Assembly (NCBI GenBank): GCA_045107045.1 | Contig: JBGCFR010000001.1 | Location: forward strand, 113,799 to 177,798 | From: Putridiphycobacter sp045107045 | GTDB taxonomy: Bacteria; Bacteroidota; Bacteroidia; Flavobacteriales_D; Crocinitomicaceae | Direction: 5' to 3' | Length of the DNA stretch: 64,000 nt | Part shown: one piece after another, positions 27,552 through 36,212 of the stretch | Numbering within the stretch: the first letter of the stretch is position 1 | Layout of the letters: the number at the start of each line of letters is the position of its first letter | Notes under the pieces: generated by a model | Seen by the model: only the letters and a program-made list of their open reading frames with translations | Told to the model about the DNA's origin: nothing | Databases searched by the model: none | Made by a program: the position numbers and the translations under genes

Positions 27552-27584
27552 AAAAGAGTTACATGAAAGTGTGACTCTTTTTTT
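27552..27584 (+). terminator. Terminator after tRNA-Asn
   Basis: Stem of 13 pairs (two wobbles) closed by a GAAA tetraloop: AAAAGAGT...ACTCTTTT with an inner ACAT/GTGT, followed by a T-run. Confidence 0.8.
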
Positions 27585-27925
27585 GTGCGATATATTGTGG
27601 ATGAGAAGGACATTGATTAATCCGTCAAACTATTTATGACGTTCTAAAGCCGAGGTAGACTCAAAAAGGGTAGCAGAAATGAAAATATTTCTACTATACT
27701 ATATTGTGCCTCATTTTTAAGCAGAAGAATTTAAGATTTGTTAGATATAGCTGACAGACAACCAAACAAAAACAAAGTGGAACTTATCAGGTTAGGGAGT
27801 GAGAGTTTTAAAGAACTTGATTGTTAAAATCCAAATATGTATATATGTTGTAAGTATCGTAAAACAAGAAAATAATTAGATAATAAGAATATCATTTTTC
27901 AAAAAGTTTTTCCTATTATTACAGA
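27585..27925 (+). other. Intergenic region after tRNA-Asn with a possible coding remnant
   Basis: No full gene is visible. A 29-codon open frame from a TTG at 27738 to a TAA at 27827 has a protein-like, charged sequence (VELIRLGSESFKELDC at its end) but no ribosome-binding context. It may be the tail of a lost gene; its position downstream of a tRNA fits an old integration scar. The rest looks non-coding. Confidence 0.3.
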
Positions 27926-28351
27926 ATGAGGAAGAAACTTACTCTACTGATTTTAACTTTTTTTCCTTTAATGGGATTATCGCAGATAAAGGCTGATGAC
28001 ATTTTAGGGGTATGGTTGACTGAAGTCAAGGATGCAAAAATTGAAATTTATCTGAAAAATCGTAAATATTACGGAAAAGTTGTTTGGATTAAAGTACCAA
28101 ATGATAAAAATGGACAACCAATAAAGGATTCTAATAATCCGGATGCGACAAAAAAAAACCAAACCATATTAGGTATGGATATATTAACTGGATTCTTTTT
28201 TAAGAGTAATGAATGGATTGACGGCAATATATATGATCCTAAAAACGGAGAAATATATACCTGTAAATTATGGCTCGAAAACGGAAATTTGAAGGTTAGA
28301 GGATATGTAGGTTGGTTTTATGATACTAAAACATGGACTCAAGTAAATTAA
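27926..28351 (+). CDS. Secreted DUF2147 family protein
   Basis: 141 residues with a signal peptide (KLTLLILTFFPLMGLSQ), then the DUF2147 pattern: DDILGVWLTE at the mature N terminus, a central GMDILTGF and the end VRGYVGWFYDTKTW. This lipocalin-like beta fold is common in Bacteroidota and Proteobacteria envelopes; its ligand is unknown. The stop is immediately followed by an inverted repeat that probably belongs to the carotenoid operon. Confidence 0.85.
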   Translation: MRKKLTLLILTFFPLMGLSQIKADDILGVWLTEVKDAKIEIYLKNRKYYGKVVWIKVPNDKNGQPIKDSNNPDATKKNQTILGMDILTGFFFKSNEWIDGNIYDPKNGEIYTCKLWLENGNLKVRGYVGWFYDTKTWTQVN

Positions 28352-28410
28352 TTTTGTTTAATAAAATAAGTTAAAAGTTAAACAAAATGAAATCTTTATA
28401 TTTATCTTTG
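28351..28410 (+). promoter_or_regulatory. Inverted repeat and -7 box upstream of the carotenoid operon
   Basis: A perfect 11-base inverted repeat, ATTTTGTTTAA at 28351-28361 and TTAAACAAAAT at 28378-28388, is followed 14 bases later by a full -7 match (TATCTTTG, 28403-28410). No TTTG is present at the -33 position; the right arm covers that place instead. This is the layout of an operator for a DNA-binding regulator. In other bacteria CarH/LitR-type regulators control carotenoid genes, but no such gene is in this window. Confidence 0.5.
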
Positions 28411-28431
28411 CTCCTAATAGGTATTTAATAT

Positions 28432-29271
28432 ATGAAATTATTGTACGATAAATTATCTAATTCTTTTAGTAAGCAGGTCACAGAAAGTTATTCAACCTCC
28501 TTTTCTTTAGGGATTAAACTTTTACATAAAGATATTCAGCAGGATATTTATGCCCTATATGGTTTTGTTAGGATTGCTGATGAGATAGTCGATTCTTTTT
28601 TAGATTTTGATCGCGCAGAAATGTTGCGTGATTTTAAGATAGCTACCTATAAAAGCCTTGAAAGTGGTATTTCAACTAATCCAATTTTGAATGCTTTTCA
28701 AGCGGTGGTGCGAAAAAACAATATTCCAAGAGCATTAATTGATCAATTTTTGCACAGTATGGAAATGGACCTTAATCCAGGAAATAAGTATGACGATTCG
28801 CTTTATAGTGAGTATATAGATGGTAGTGCTGAGGTGGTAGGTTTGATGTGTTTATTAGTGTTTTTAGAAGGAGATGAAAAAAAGTATAATGAGCTTGAAC
28901 CGTATGCACGAGCATTAGGTGCAGCTTTCCAAAAGATTAATTTTTTAAGAGATTTTAAGCATGATTACGAAGAACTTGGTCGTGTCTACTTTCCAGGTGT
29001 CGATTTTAATGCATTTGATGACAAACAAAAGGATGAGATAGAAAGTGATATTGCGAAAGATTTTGAATTGGCCTATGAAGGAATTCTAAAATTACCGAAA
29101 AAGGCAAGATTTGGAGTTTATATGGCTTATGTCTATTATTTCGGTCTATTCAAAAAAATTAAGAGTACAGATGCAGAATCAGTTTTAAAGGAAAGAATTA
29201 GAATTCCTGATAATAAAAAATACAGCTTATTAGTTGGTAGCTATGTCAGACATTCTTTAAATTTATTATGA
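28432..29271 (+). CDS. crtB: Phytoene synthase
   Basis: Joins two geranylgeranyl diphosphates to 15-cis-phytoene. 279 residues. The two Asp-rich metal motifs are visible: YGFVRIADEIVDS (near residue 45) and KINFLRDFKHDYEELGRVYFP (near 165-185), plus YSTSFSLGIKLL at the N terminus. First gene of the operon crtB - unknown - photolyase - crtD - cruF - crtZ - crtYcd - crtI. Its stop overlaps the next ATG. No GGPP synthase is in the cluster. Confidence 0.94.
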   Translation: MKLLYDKLSNSFSKQVTESYSTSFSLGIKLLHKDIQQDIYALYGFVRIADEIVDSFLDFDRAEMLRDFKIATYKSLESGISTNPILNAFQAVVRKNNIPRALIDQFLHSMEMDLNPGNKYDDSLYSEYIDGSAEVVGLMCLLVFLEGDEKKYNELEPYARALGAAFQKINFLRDFKHDYEELGRVYFPGVDFNAFDDKQKDEIESDIAKDFELAYEGILKLPKKARFGVYMAYVYYFGLFKKIKSTDAESVLKERIRIPDNKKYSLLVGSYVRHSLNLL

Positions 29272-29729
29272 GGTATATTTTAATTCTAATCGTTTTTAAT
29301 TTTGCATATGTTTATTCTGCAGATTTTGATATCAAAAGAATGCGTGAGCTTCTTGAGTTAGTTGATGAAAATGAAAAGTCATACTTAGAGTTAGAAAAAC
29401 TAACAGAAGGAAGTACACATCATCAACCAATTGCTTTTGGGTATCGTGGGTTGTATTATTTTATGAAAGCAAAATATGTGTCATGGCCAAATCAGAAATT
29501 AGCAGCTTTTAACATAGGAAAACAAATAATAGAAGCCCTTATTACTTTGAATCCAAAGGAACCTGAATTAAGGCTAATTAGATACTGCATACAATATCAT
29601 GCACCAGCTATATTAGGGTATAATAGTAATTTAAAGAGTGATAAAAAAGTAATGCATGATGCTCAGAATAAGTCTGAGTACAAAGCCATTCATTATTTGC
29701 TAAATGGTGTTTTAACCCTCTACCCATGA
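29268..29729 (+). CDS. Conserved secreted protein of unknown function in the carotenoid operon
   Basis: 153 residues with a signal peptide (ILILIVFNFAYVYS) and no known enzyme motif. The mature part looks all-helical, TPR-like, with LGYxxxxxxD and LRLIRYCIQYHAP segments. From memory, proteins with this kind of EiRfmRf..Q...P.fLGY core recur in flavobacterial carotenoid clusters. It overlaps crtB upstream and the photolyase downstream by 4 bases each, so its supply is locked to theirs. It could be an envelope accessory for carotenoid placement; that is a guess. Confidence 0.7.
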   Translation: MRYILILIVFNFAYVYSADFDIKRMRELLELVDENEKSYLELEKLTEGSTHHQPIAFGYRGLYYFMKAKYVSWPNQKLAAFNIGKQIIEALITLNPKEPELRLIRYCIQYHAPAILGYNSNLKSDKKVMHDAQNKSEYKAIHYLLNGVLTLYP

Positions 29730-31003
29730 TTTCATATTTTTGGCACAGACGTGATTTAAGGTTGGATGATAATCATGGATTATCAAAAATAACAGAACGC
29801 TATAAAAACGTAGTACCCTTATTTATTTTCGATTCCAATATTTTGGAAGAACTGCCTAAGGACGATAAACGGGTTTCATTTATTTATTTGTCATTAAAGA
29901 AATTAAAAACTAAATATCAAGCAATAGGTAGTGATTTGCTTATTTATTCTGGCAATCCGCAAGATATTTTTAGAGCCTTAGCTAAAAAAGAAAAGATAGA
30001 AGCCATCTATACGAATAGGGATTATGAACCATACGCCTTAAAACGTGATCAAGAAATATCACAATGGTCAGGATCAGAAAGAATTGATTTTCAAACTTTC
30101 AAAGATCATGTTATTTTTGAACAAGATGAGATTAATATAGATGGAAGGCCATATAAAGTATATACACCGTTTTCAAAAAAATGGAAATCAGCATTAACTA
30201 AATTACCTGAGTACAAGTTGAGAGTTGAAGGCCTATCAGGCACGGTAAAGCAAGATCTTGTGGAATTAAAATCTATTGGTTTTAGTGAAATTAAAAATAT
30301 TGCACCAGCAGTTCATTTAGATGATGAAACGCTACATAATTATCATGAAAATAGAAATATTCCCGCAAAGGAAGCGACTAGTAATTTAGGAGTTTATTTG
30401 CGATTTGGCAACGTATCTATTAGAAAAATGGTAAAATTGGCAAACGCTAAATCTGAAGTGTTTTTAAATGAATTAATTTGGCGAGAATTCTTCATGACTA
30501 TTCTATGGTATTATCCGGAATCTGCAACTGAAGAATTGAAAGCAAAATATAGAGGTATGCCATGGGAATATAATCAAGTTTATTTTGATGCTTGGTGTCA
30601 AGGTAAAACGGGTTACCCAATTGTGGATGCTGGCATGCGCCAATTGAATGAAACGGGAATGATGCATAATCGGGTAAGGATGATTGTGGCTTCCTTTTTA
30701 GTAAAGGATTTATGTATCGATTGGCGCCTGGGTGAAGCTTATTTTGCCAGTAAGCTCTTGGATTTCGAACTGGCATCAAATATTGGTAATTGGCAATGGG
30801 CAGCAGGTACCGGAACAGATGCCGCACCATATTTTAGAGTCTTTAACCCAACCTCACAGCAGGAAAAATTTGATCCAGAATTAAAGTATATTAAAAAATG
30901 GATTCCGGAATATGGTACTGATAAATATCCAGAGCCTATCGTAAATCATAAAGTAGCCCGTGAAAAAATCTTACTTTTATACAAAACCCATTTGAATAAA
31001 TGA
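29726..31003 (+). CDS. phr: Cryptochrome/deoxyribodipyrimidine photolyase
   Basis: Blue-light flavoenzyme that splits UV-induced pyrimidine dimers. 425 residues. N-terminal alpha/beta domain: FWHRRDLRLDDNHGL and VVPLFIFD. C-terminal FAD domain: LGVYLRFGNVS, WREFFMTILW, DAGMRQLNETGMMHNRVRM and GNWQWAAGTGTDAAPYFR with the Trp and Asn of photolyases. The class I (CPD) type is most likely; a cryptochrome role cannot be excluded. Embedding in the pigment operon fits a joint light-protection response. Confidence 0.92.
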   Translation: MISYFWHRRDLRLDDNHGLSKITERYKNVVPLFIFDSNILEELPKDDKRVSFIYLSLKKLKTKYQAIGSDLLIYSGNPQDIFRALAKKEKIEAIYTNRDYEPYALKRDQEISQWSGSERIDFQTFKDHVIFEQDEINIDGRPYKVYTPFSKKWKSALTKLPEYKLRVEGLSGTVKQDLVELKSIGFSEIKNIAPAVHLDDETLHNYHENRNIPAKEATSNLGVYLRFGNVSIRKMVKLANAKSEVFLNELIWREFFMTILWYYPESATEELKAKYRGMPWEYNQVYFDAWCQGKTGYPIVDAGMRQLNETGMMHNRVRMIVASFLVKDLCIDWRLGEAYFASKLLDFELASNIGNWQWAAGTGTDAAPYFRVFNPTSQQEKFDPELKYIKKWIPEYGTDKYPEPIVNHKVAREKILLLYKTHLNK

Positions 31004-32457
31004 GTAAAGTAATCGTAATAGGTGGAGGTATTGGAGGATTGGCAACAGCGATTCGATTGGCGGCCCAAAATAAAGAAGTGGTGTTGTTCGAAAAAAACAA
31101 AACTCTTGGCGGAAAACTAGCTGAATTTTCAGAATCTGGTTATCGATTTGATATGGGGCCAAGTTTATTTACAATGCCAGAATACTTTGAAGATTTATTT
31201 AAGGCAGCGAATAAGAATCTAAAGGACTATTTATCTTACAAAAAACTAAATATATCATGCACCTATTACTTTGCTGATGGAAAATCATTCGTTTTTTATA
31301 ATGATAAAGTTAAACTTGAAAAGGAATTAAAAGAAAAGTTAAACCTACCAATAAAACCAATAACTAAGTACTTAGAAAAGTCTAAAAAACTATACCAAGG
31401 AGCTGGTAAACTATTTATAGAAAACAGCCTTCACAAGCGATCTACTTATTTTTCAAAGCAAGCTTTAAAAGCATTACCACAACTAATAAATCCTAGTAAT
31501 TTAAAATCATTGCACCGAAAGAATAAAAGGGAATTTAATGAGCCTAAATTGGTTCAGCTTTTCGATCGCTATGCTACTTATAACGGGTCTTCGCCTTATA
31601 AAACTCCTGCTATGATGTCAGTCATTCCTCATCTTGAGCATAATATTGGTGCTTTTTTTCCAAAGGGAGGTATGTTTGGAATAGTGACTGCGTTGGAACA
31701 ATTGGCGGAAGAATTAGGGGTTGATATTCGAAAAGGAGAATCTGTTGATGCGCTTGATACTAGTGGTAAACTAATTCAATCTGCAGTAATAAATGGACAA
31801 GAAATTAAAGGAGATCTCTTTGTATTGAATATGGACATTGCCTTAGTTTATAAGCAACTTTTGAATGAGAATGATAGATATCAAAAGGAAATTAAAAAAG
31901 AACGAAGTTCATCAGGCTTAGTATTTTATTGGGGAATGAATCGCTCTTTTCCAGAACTGAGTTTGCATAACATATTGTTTTCAGAAGATTATGAGGCAGA
32001 ATTTACTCAAATTTTTAAAGGAAAAAAGGTTCCAACAAATCCAACAATTTATATAAATATCAGTTCGAAAGAAGCGCCAGAAGATGCACCATTGGGCTGT
32101 GAAAACTGGTTTGTTATGATTAATACACCTTCAAATATAGATTTGAGTTCAGAAAAAATAAGTGCAATTCGTAATACTGTACTCAGCATGATTAATACGC
32201 AATTGAAACTTGATGTTGAAAGCCATATTGTAGTTGAGCAACTATTAACACCAAATGACATTAAAGAACGAAGTATGTCAATGCATGGTGCTTTATATGG
32301 TACAGCTTCTAATTCTGCAATGAGTAGTTTTAGAAGACACCCAAACTTTTCTAAACAATATAAAAATTTGTATTTTGTTGGTGGAACTGTTCATCCTGGT
32401 GGGGGGATTCCACTATGCTTAAATAGTGCTAAAATTGTAGCTGACCTATTGTGTTAA
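31000..32457 (+). CDS. crtD: CrtD-type 1'-hydroxycarotenoid 3',4'-desaturase (CrtI family)
   Basis: 485-residue FAD amine-oxidase-fold desaturase. It begins KVIVIGGGIGGLATAIRLA, then NKTLGGKLAEF and FDMGPSLFTMPEYFEDLF. The GGKL and GPSLFTMP forms resemble the CrtD branch rather than phytoene desaturase, whose marker GPSWYWMP is found in the other CrtI-family gene at 34225. The C terminus has GTVHPGGGIPLCL, the second flavin-binding region. It overlaps cruF, which supplies the hydroxylated substrate. Assignment to CrtD rests on these motifs and context, not on a tree. Confidence 0.75.
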   Translation: MSKVIVIGGGIGGLATAIRLAAQNKEVVLFEKNKTLGGKLAEFSESGYRFDMGPSLFTMPEYFEDLFKAANKNLKDYLSYKKLNISCTYYFADGKSFVFYNDKVKLEKELKEKLNLPIKPITKYLEKSKKLYQGAGKLFIENSLHKRSTYFSKQALKALPQLINPSNLKSLHRKNKREFNEPKLVQLFDRYATYNGSSPYKTPAMMSVIPHLEHNIGAFFPKGGMFGIVTALEQLAEELGVDIRKGESVDALDTSGKLIQSAVINGQEIKGDLFVLNMDIALVYKQLLNENDRYQKEIKKERSSSGLVFYWGMNRSFPELSLHNILFSEDYEAEFTQIFKGKKVPTNPTIYINISSKEAPEDAPLGCENWFVMINTPSNIDLSSEKISAIRNTVLSMINTQLKLDVESHIVVEQLLTPNDIKERSMSMHGALYGTASNSAMSSFRRHPNFSKQYKNLYFVGGTVHPGGGIPLCLNSAKIVADLLC

Positions 32458-33092
32458 AAATCGATTCAAATACCAAATATTTAAAGTTTGCTGCCCTTGC
32501 ACTTATCACTATATTACATATAGTTGGATTATTTGGTATTGGAGTGTATAAAAATGATGCTATAATTGGTTTGTCTTGGGTTAATTTGACCTTTACTTTT
32601 AGTCTTGGATTACTATTTTTTGAAACTAACCTCAAGCTGGTACTTCTACCTATGTTAGTAGCTTCAATAATAGGACTAGCATCTGAAGCCATAGGGGTGA
32701 ATACAGGTTATTTGTTTGGAGAATATAGTTATGGTTCCGCTCTTGGCTTTAAGATTTTTCATGTTCCGTTTACAATTGCTCTTCTATGGACTGGTTTAAA
32801 TATTGGTGCTAAAAATATTGCGGCTAAGTTTGTCAATCAACCTATAATAATTGCTATTCTAGCAGCCAGTTTAATGGTGGTTTTTGATTGGCTTATGGAG
32901 CCAGTAGCTACATTACTTAATTTCTGGAATTGGGAGAATAACTTCATTCCAATTTTTAATTATTTTACTTGGTTTTTTGTCTCCTTATTAATACAATTGT
33001 TATGGAGAAATGTGAATACTAAAAATGATGTATACAATAGTGTTTTTATTATTCAAGCCTTGTTTTTTATTGGGTTAAATATATTATTATGA
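32451..33092 (+). CDS. cruF: CruF-type carotenoid 1,2-hydratase (DUF422)
   Basis: 213-residue polytopic membrane protein with about seven hydrophobic segments. Seen: ASEAIGVNTGYLFGEYSYGSALGFKIFHVPF and a later MVVFDWLMEPVATLLNFWNWE, typical of the DUF422/CruF family. It adds water across the 1',2' double bond of the acyclic end of gamma-carotene. The start is GTG at 32451, overlapping crtD by 7 bases. Its stop overlaps crtZ. Confidence 0.85.
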   Translation: MLKIDSNTKYLKFAALALITILHIVGLFGIGVYKNDAIIGLSWVNLTFTFSLGLLFFETNLKLVLLPMLVASIIGLASEAIGVNTGYLFGEYSYGSALGFKIFHVPFTIALLWTGLNIGAKNIAAKFVNQPIIIAILAASLMVVFDWLMEPVATLLNFWNWENNFIPIFNYFTWFFVSLLIQLLWRNVNTKNDVYNSVFIIQALFFIGLNILL

Positions 33093-33532
33093 GTCTACTT
33101 TGGATTGTAACTATATTAGTTATGACTTTTTTCATCATGGAATTTGTTGCATTTTTTATGCATAAATACGTTATGCATACTTTTTTGTGGGTTTGGCATA
33201 AGGATCATCACCAACCAACTGATCATCATTTGCAAAAAAACGACTTATTCTTCTTGATTTTTGCAGTGCCGAGCTGGCTCGGCATTATGCTGGGGTTAAT
33301 GTATCAGTACACTTTATTGTTAGTTATTGGGTCAGGAATTGCCATATATGGATTTGTCTATATTTTGATACATGAAATATTTATTCATCAGCGGATTAGA
33401 ATTTTCACGAGGACAAATATAAAATATTTTAAAGCGATAAGGAAAGCACATAAAGTACATCATAAAAACCAAGAAAAGGAAAATGGGACTTGTTTTGGAA
33501 TGTTAATCGTTCCATTTAAATATTTTAAATAG
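33089..33532 (+). CDS. crtZ: Beta-carotene 3-hydroxylase
   Basis: 147-residue integral membrane di-iron hydroxylase with the complete histidine set: HKYVMH near residue 25, HKDHH near 38, HEIFIHQR and HKVHHK near 115-120. It hydroxylates C-3 of a beta-ionone ring. In this operon the expected substrate is the single beta ring of a monocyclic carotenoid. ATG overlaps the cruF stop; crtYcd follows after 3 bases. Confidence 0.93.
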   Translation: MSLLWIVTILVMTFFIMEFVAFFMHKYVMHTFLWVWHKDHHQPTDHHLQKNDLFFLIFAVPSWLGIMLGLMYQYTLLLVIGSGIAIYGFVYILIHEIFIHQRIRIFTRTNIKYFKAIRKAHKVHHKNQEKENGTCFGMLIVPFKYFK

Positions 33533-33535
33533 CGT

Positions 33536-34228
33536 ATGAAACTATACATACTACTTATTTTATTAACTATCATATTTCCGCTTTTATTAAGCTTTGATAA
33601 AAAAGTGCAGTTTTATAGACAATTTAAGCCATTGTTTCTTGCAATTTCTATCATTGGCGGTTTTTTTATTATCTGGGATATTTGGTTTACAAGTATGGCA
33701 ATTTGGGGCTTTAATGATGAGCACCTTTTAGGAATTAACATTGGAAATTTGCCACTTGAAGAGGTTTTATTTTTTGTGGTGGTACCATATGCATGTCTAT
33801 TTATTCATAATGTGTTTTCCACCTATTGGCCTATAAAAGAAAACATTTCTTCGGCCAAAAATTTCACCTATTTGTGGGTTTTTGGTTCAATTGTTTTAGC
33901 AGTAATGTATTATGATCATTTTTATACCGTTTCTGCTACCTTTTTAAGTGCATTAACAGGATTGATTTTGCTAAATAATTCAAATGAATATATTTCGAAT
34001 GTGTGGCGCTCTTTTTTAATTGTTATTATCCCATTTTTCATAATCAATGGAGCTTTAACAGGCGCTTTTACGGATGCCCCAGTGGTTTGGTATAATGATT
34101 TACATAATATGTGTATTCGTTTAATTACAATTCCTCTAGATGATATATTCTATAATTTCACGCTTATAGTGGGAATAATTTTGCTTCGAGATTACTTTCA
34201 AATAAAATTCGAAAAATTAACTTCATGA
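33536..34228 (+). CDS. crtY: Lycopene cyclase, CrtYcd (heterodimer-type fusion)
   Basis: 230 residues with six or seven membrane segments, in two similar halves each with a PLEEVLFF or PLDDIFYN motif (near residues 78 and 200). This is the fused CrtYc-CrtYd cyclase of Bacteroidota and archaea, forming beta rings from lycopene. Alone it does not reveal whether one or both ends are cyclised; the presence of CruF and CrtD argues for one. It overlaps crtI by 4 bases. Confidence 0.9.
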   Translation: MKLYILLILLTIIFPLLLSFDKKVQFYRQFKPLFLAISIIGGFFIIWDIWFTSMAIWGFNDEHLLGINIGNLPLEEVLFFVVVPYACLFIHNVFSTYWPIKENISSAKNFTYLWVFGSIVLAVMYYDHFYTVSATFLSALTGLILLNNSNEYISNVWRSFLIVIIPFFIINGALTGAFTDAPVVWYNDLHNMCIRLITIPLDDIFYNFTLIVGIILLRDYFQIKFEKLTS

Positions 34229-35694
34229 CTAAAACCATAGGTGTAATTGGCGGAGGGTTTGCTGGATTATCAGCAGCAGCTTATCTCAGGAAAAAAGGAT
34301 ATAAAGTCACACTATTCGAAAAGAATAGTAAAATTGGTGGTAGAAATCGTCAATTTAAAGTGGATGGGTTTACATTTGATATGGGTCCTTCATGGTACTG
34401 GATGCCTGAAGTATTTGAGTATTTTTTTAATGACTTCGATCATACTGCCTCTGATTATTATCAATTGGATAAGCTTAATCCGTCTTTTTCTATTTTTTAC
34501 GACAAATTAAAAATGGATGTTCCAGCCAATGCTGATGAGTTGCCTGCGTTATTTGAATCTTTTGAAAAAGGAGCTGGTGCTCAATTTAAAAAATTCATGG
34601 AAAGAGCAGAATACAAATACGAAGTTGGTATGAATGATTTTGTTCAAAAACCATCCAAAAGTATTTTGGAGTTTGTTAGTTTGAAAGTATTAAAAGGGGC
34701 AATGAAACTAACCTTATTGACAAAGTATGATAAATATGTTCGTCAATATTTTACCAATCCTTATCTAATTCAATTGATGGAATTTCCTGTTCTATTTTTA
34801 GGCTCAGCTCCTCAAAATACGCCAGCACTGTATTCCTTAATGAATTATGCTGGTTTAATGTTAGGTACATGGTATCCTCAAGGCGGAATGCATAAAGTAG
34901 TTTTAGGGATGGAACAATTGATAGAAGAATCTGGTGTAGAAATTCGAAAATCGACCGAAATATCTGAAATTTTAGTAGAAAATAACCTAGTAAATGGTGT
35001 TAAATTGGCAGGAGGTGAAATTGTGAAGATAGATGGTTTAGTAGCGGCTGGAGATTATGCTCATATGGAAACTCTACTGCCAAGTCAATTTAGAAATTAC
35101 AATAAATCCTATTGGGAAAAACGGGTATTTGCTCCTTCATCCTTGATTTTCTACTTAGGAATTGATCAAAAAATTGATGGTTTAGATCATCACAACTTGT
35201 TTTTTGATGAAAGTCTAGATGATCACGCTCATGAAATTTACAATGATCCAAAATGGCCAAAAAAACCATTGTTTTATGCTTGCGTTCCATCAAAAACTGA
35301 TATCACAGTGGCACCTAAGGGTAAGGAGAATATATTTATTTTAATGCCATTAGCTGCAGGCTTGCAAGATACTGAAGAATTGAGAGAGAATTATTTCAAT
35401 ATTATAATGGATAGGCTTGAGAATAGGTTGAAAACTGAAATCCGTTCAGCTATTGTCTATAAAAGAAGCTATTGTATTAAAGATTTTGAATCCGATTATC
35501 ATTCATATAAAGGTAATGCTTATGGTTTAGCTAATACGTTAAATCAAACAGCTTTCTTAAAACCAAAATTGAATAATAAAAAACTGAAGAATATGATTTA
35601 TTCAGGGCAATTAACAGTACCAGGACCCGGTATGCCCCCTGCAATAATCAGTGGAAAGTTAGCGGCTGAAGAGATGGAAAAAGTACTAAGTTAA
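34225..35694 (+). CDS. crtI: Phytoene desaturase
   Basis: 489-residue FAD-dependent desaturase taking phytoene to lycopene. The N terminus is TIGVIGGGFAGLSAAAYLRKKG, then GGRNRQFKVDGFTFDMGPSWYWMPEVFEYFF, the form found in flavobacterial CrtI. The C terminus YSGQLTVPGPGMPPAIISGKLAAEEM binds flavin. Last gene of the operon. The ~30% different CrtI-family gene at 31000 has a separate role (CrtD). Confidence 0.88.
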   Translation: MTKTIGVIGGGFAGLSAAAYLRKKGYKVTLFEKNSKIGGRNRQFKVDGFTFDMGPSWYWMPEVFEYFFNDFDHTASDYYQLDKLNPSFSIFYDKLKMDVPANADELPALFESFEKGAGAQFKKFMERAEYKYEVGMNDFVQKPSKSILEFVSLKVLKGAMKLTLLTKYDKYVRQYFTNPYLIQLMEFPVLFLGSAPQNTPALYSLMNYAGLMLGTWYPQGGMHKVVLGMEQLIEESGVEIRKSTEISEILVENNLVNGVKLAGGEIVKIDGLVAAGDYAHMETLLPSQFRNYNKSYWEKRVFAPSSLIFYLGIDQKIDGLDHHNLFFDESLDDHAHEIYNDPKWPKKPLFYACVPSKTDITVAPKGKENIFILMPLAAGLQDTEELRENYFNIIMDRLENRLKTEIRSAIVYKRSYCIKDFESDYHSYKGNAYGLANTLNQTAFLKPKLNNKKLKNMIYSGQLTVPGPGMPPAIISGKLAAEEMEKVLS

Positions 35695-35716
35695 GTACTC
35701 AGCTCTTTTAAAAGTG

Positions 35717-36109
35717 TTAATTAGTGGCAATTGCATTTAACCAGTTTAATCCTAAGTTAACATTACTAAAAACTTGTGATGGGTAAGTGGGTTTATATCT
35801 ATTAATAAAATAGTTGATACTTAGTCTGGAAGGTAAACTGCTCGCAATAAAAGCTGTAGCTTTCACGCGAGGTAATACTGGAGATTCTTTAGCTAGAAAT
35901 CTCTGAGCACTTGGAGAAATATTAAGAAATTGTCTTTTAAGATTCACTATACAATATATCGGACCAGTTGGACATAGAGTCTCAAACGCATCTTTAATTT
36001 CTATTGCGTCGTTAAAACGAATAAAATAATTATCTTTATACGTGAGTAGAAGCATTTTTTCCTGCAGCAGCTCAATACTTCCACAGTCTATATCAATCCT
36101 TGTCATCAT
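35717..36109 (-). CDS. STAS/SpoIIAA-like small protein
   Basis: About 130 residues from the ATG at 36109; an in-frame TTG at 36184 would add an unconvincing leader. Pattern: a short beta start (TRIDIDCGSIELL), LTYKDNYFIRF, YCIVNLKRQFLNISPSAQRFLA and an end with ATAFIASSLPSRLSINYFINRYKPTYPSQVFSN. This matches a widespread Bacteroidota family of stand-alone STAS-like proteins with unknown partners. The partial gene at the right edge (63612) belongs to the same type. Confidence 0.65.
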   Translation of the reverse strand: MMTRIDIDCGSIELLQEKMLLLTYKDNYFIRFNDAIEIKDAFETLCPTGPIYCIVNLKRQFLNISPSAQRFLAKESPVLPRVKATAFIASSLPSRLSINYFINRYKPTYPSQVFSNVNLGLNWLNAIATN

Positions 36110-36212
36110 CTCAAATGTACTAAAAAAAATTATGCGCGCATAGTTTTTTAACAAAAATGAACTAGAATTTATGAAATGGTTCAATTAATATTGATGAATC
36201 ACAATCGTAGAA

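Noticed and set aside
28351..28388. Terminator of the DUF2147 gene
   Set aside because: The inverted repeat has only two G-C pairs and no T-run; its position over the -33 region fits an operator better.
31000..32457. Calling both CrtI-family genes phytoene desaturases (a duplicate)
   Set aside because: Their signature regions differ (GPSLFTMP with GGKL versus GPSWYWMP) and the first adjoins cruF, which fits CrtD better.
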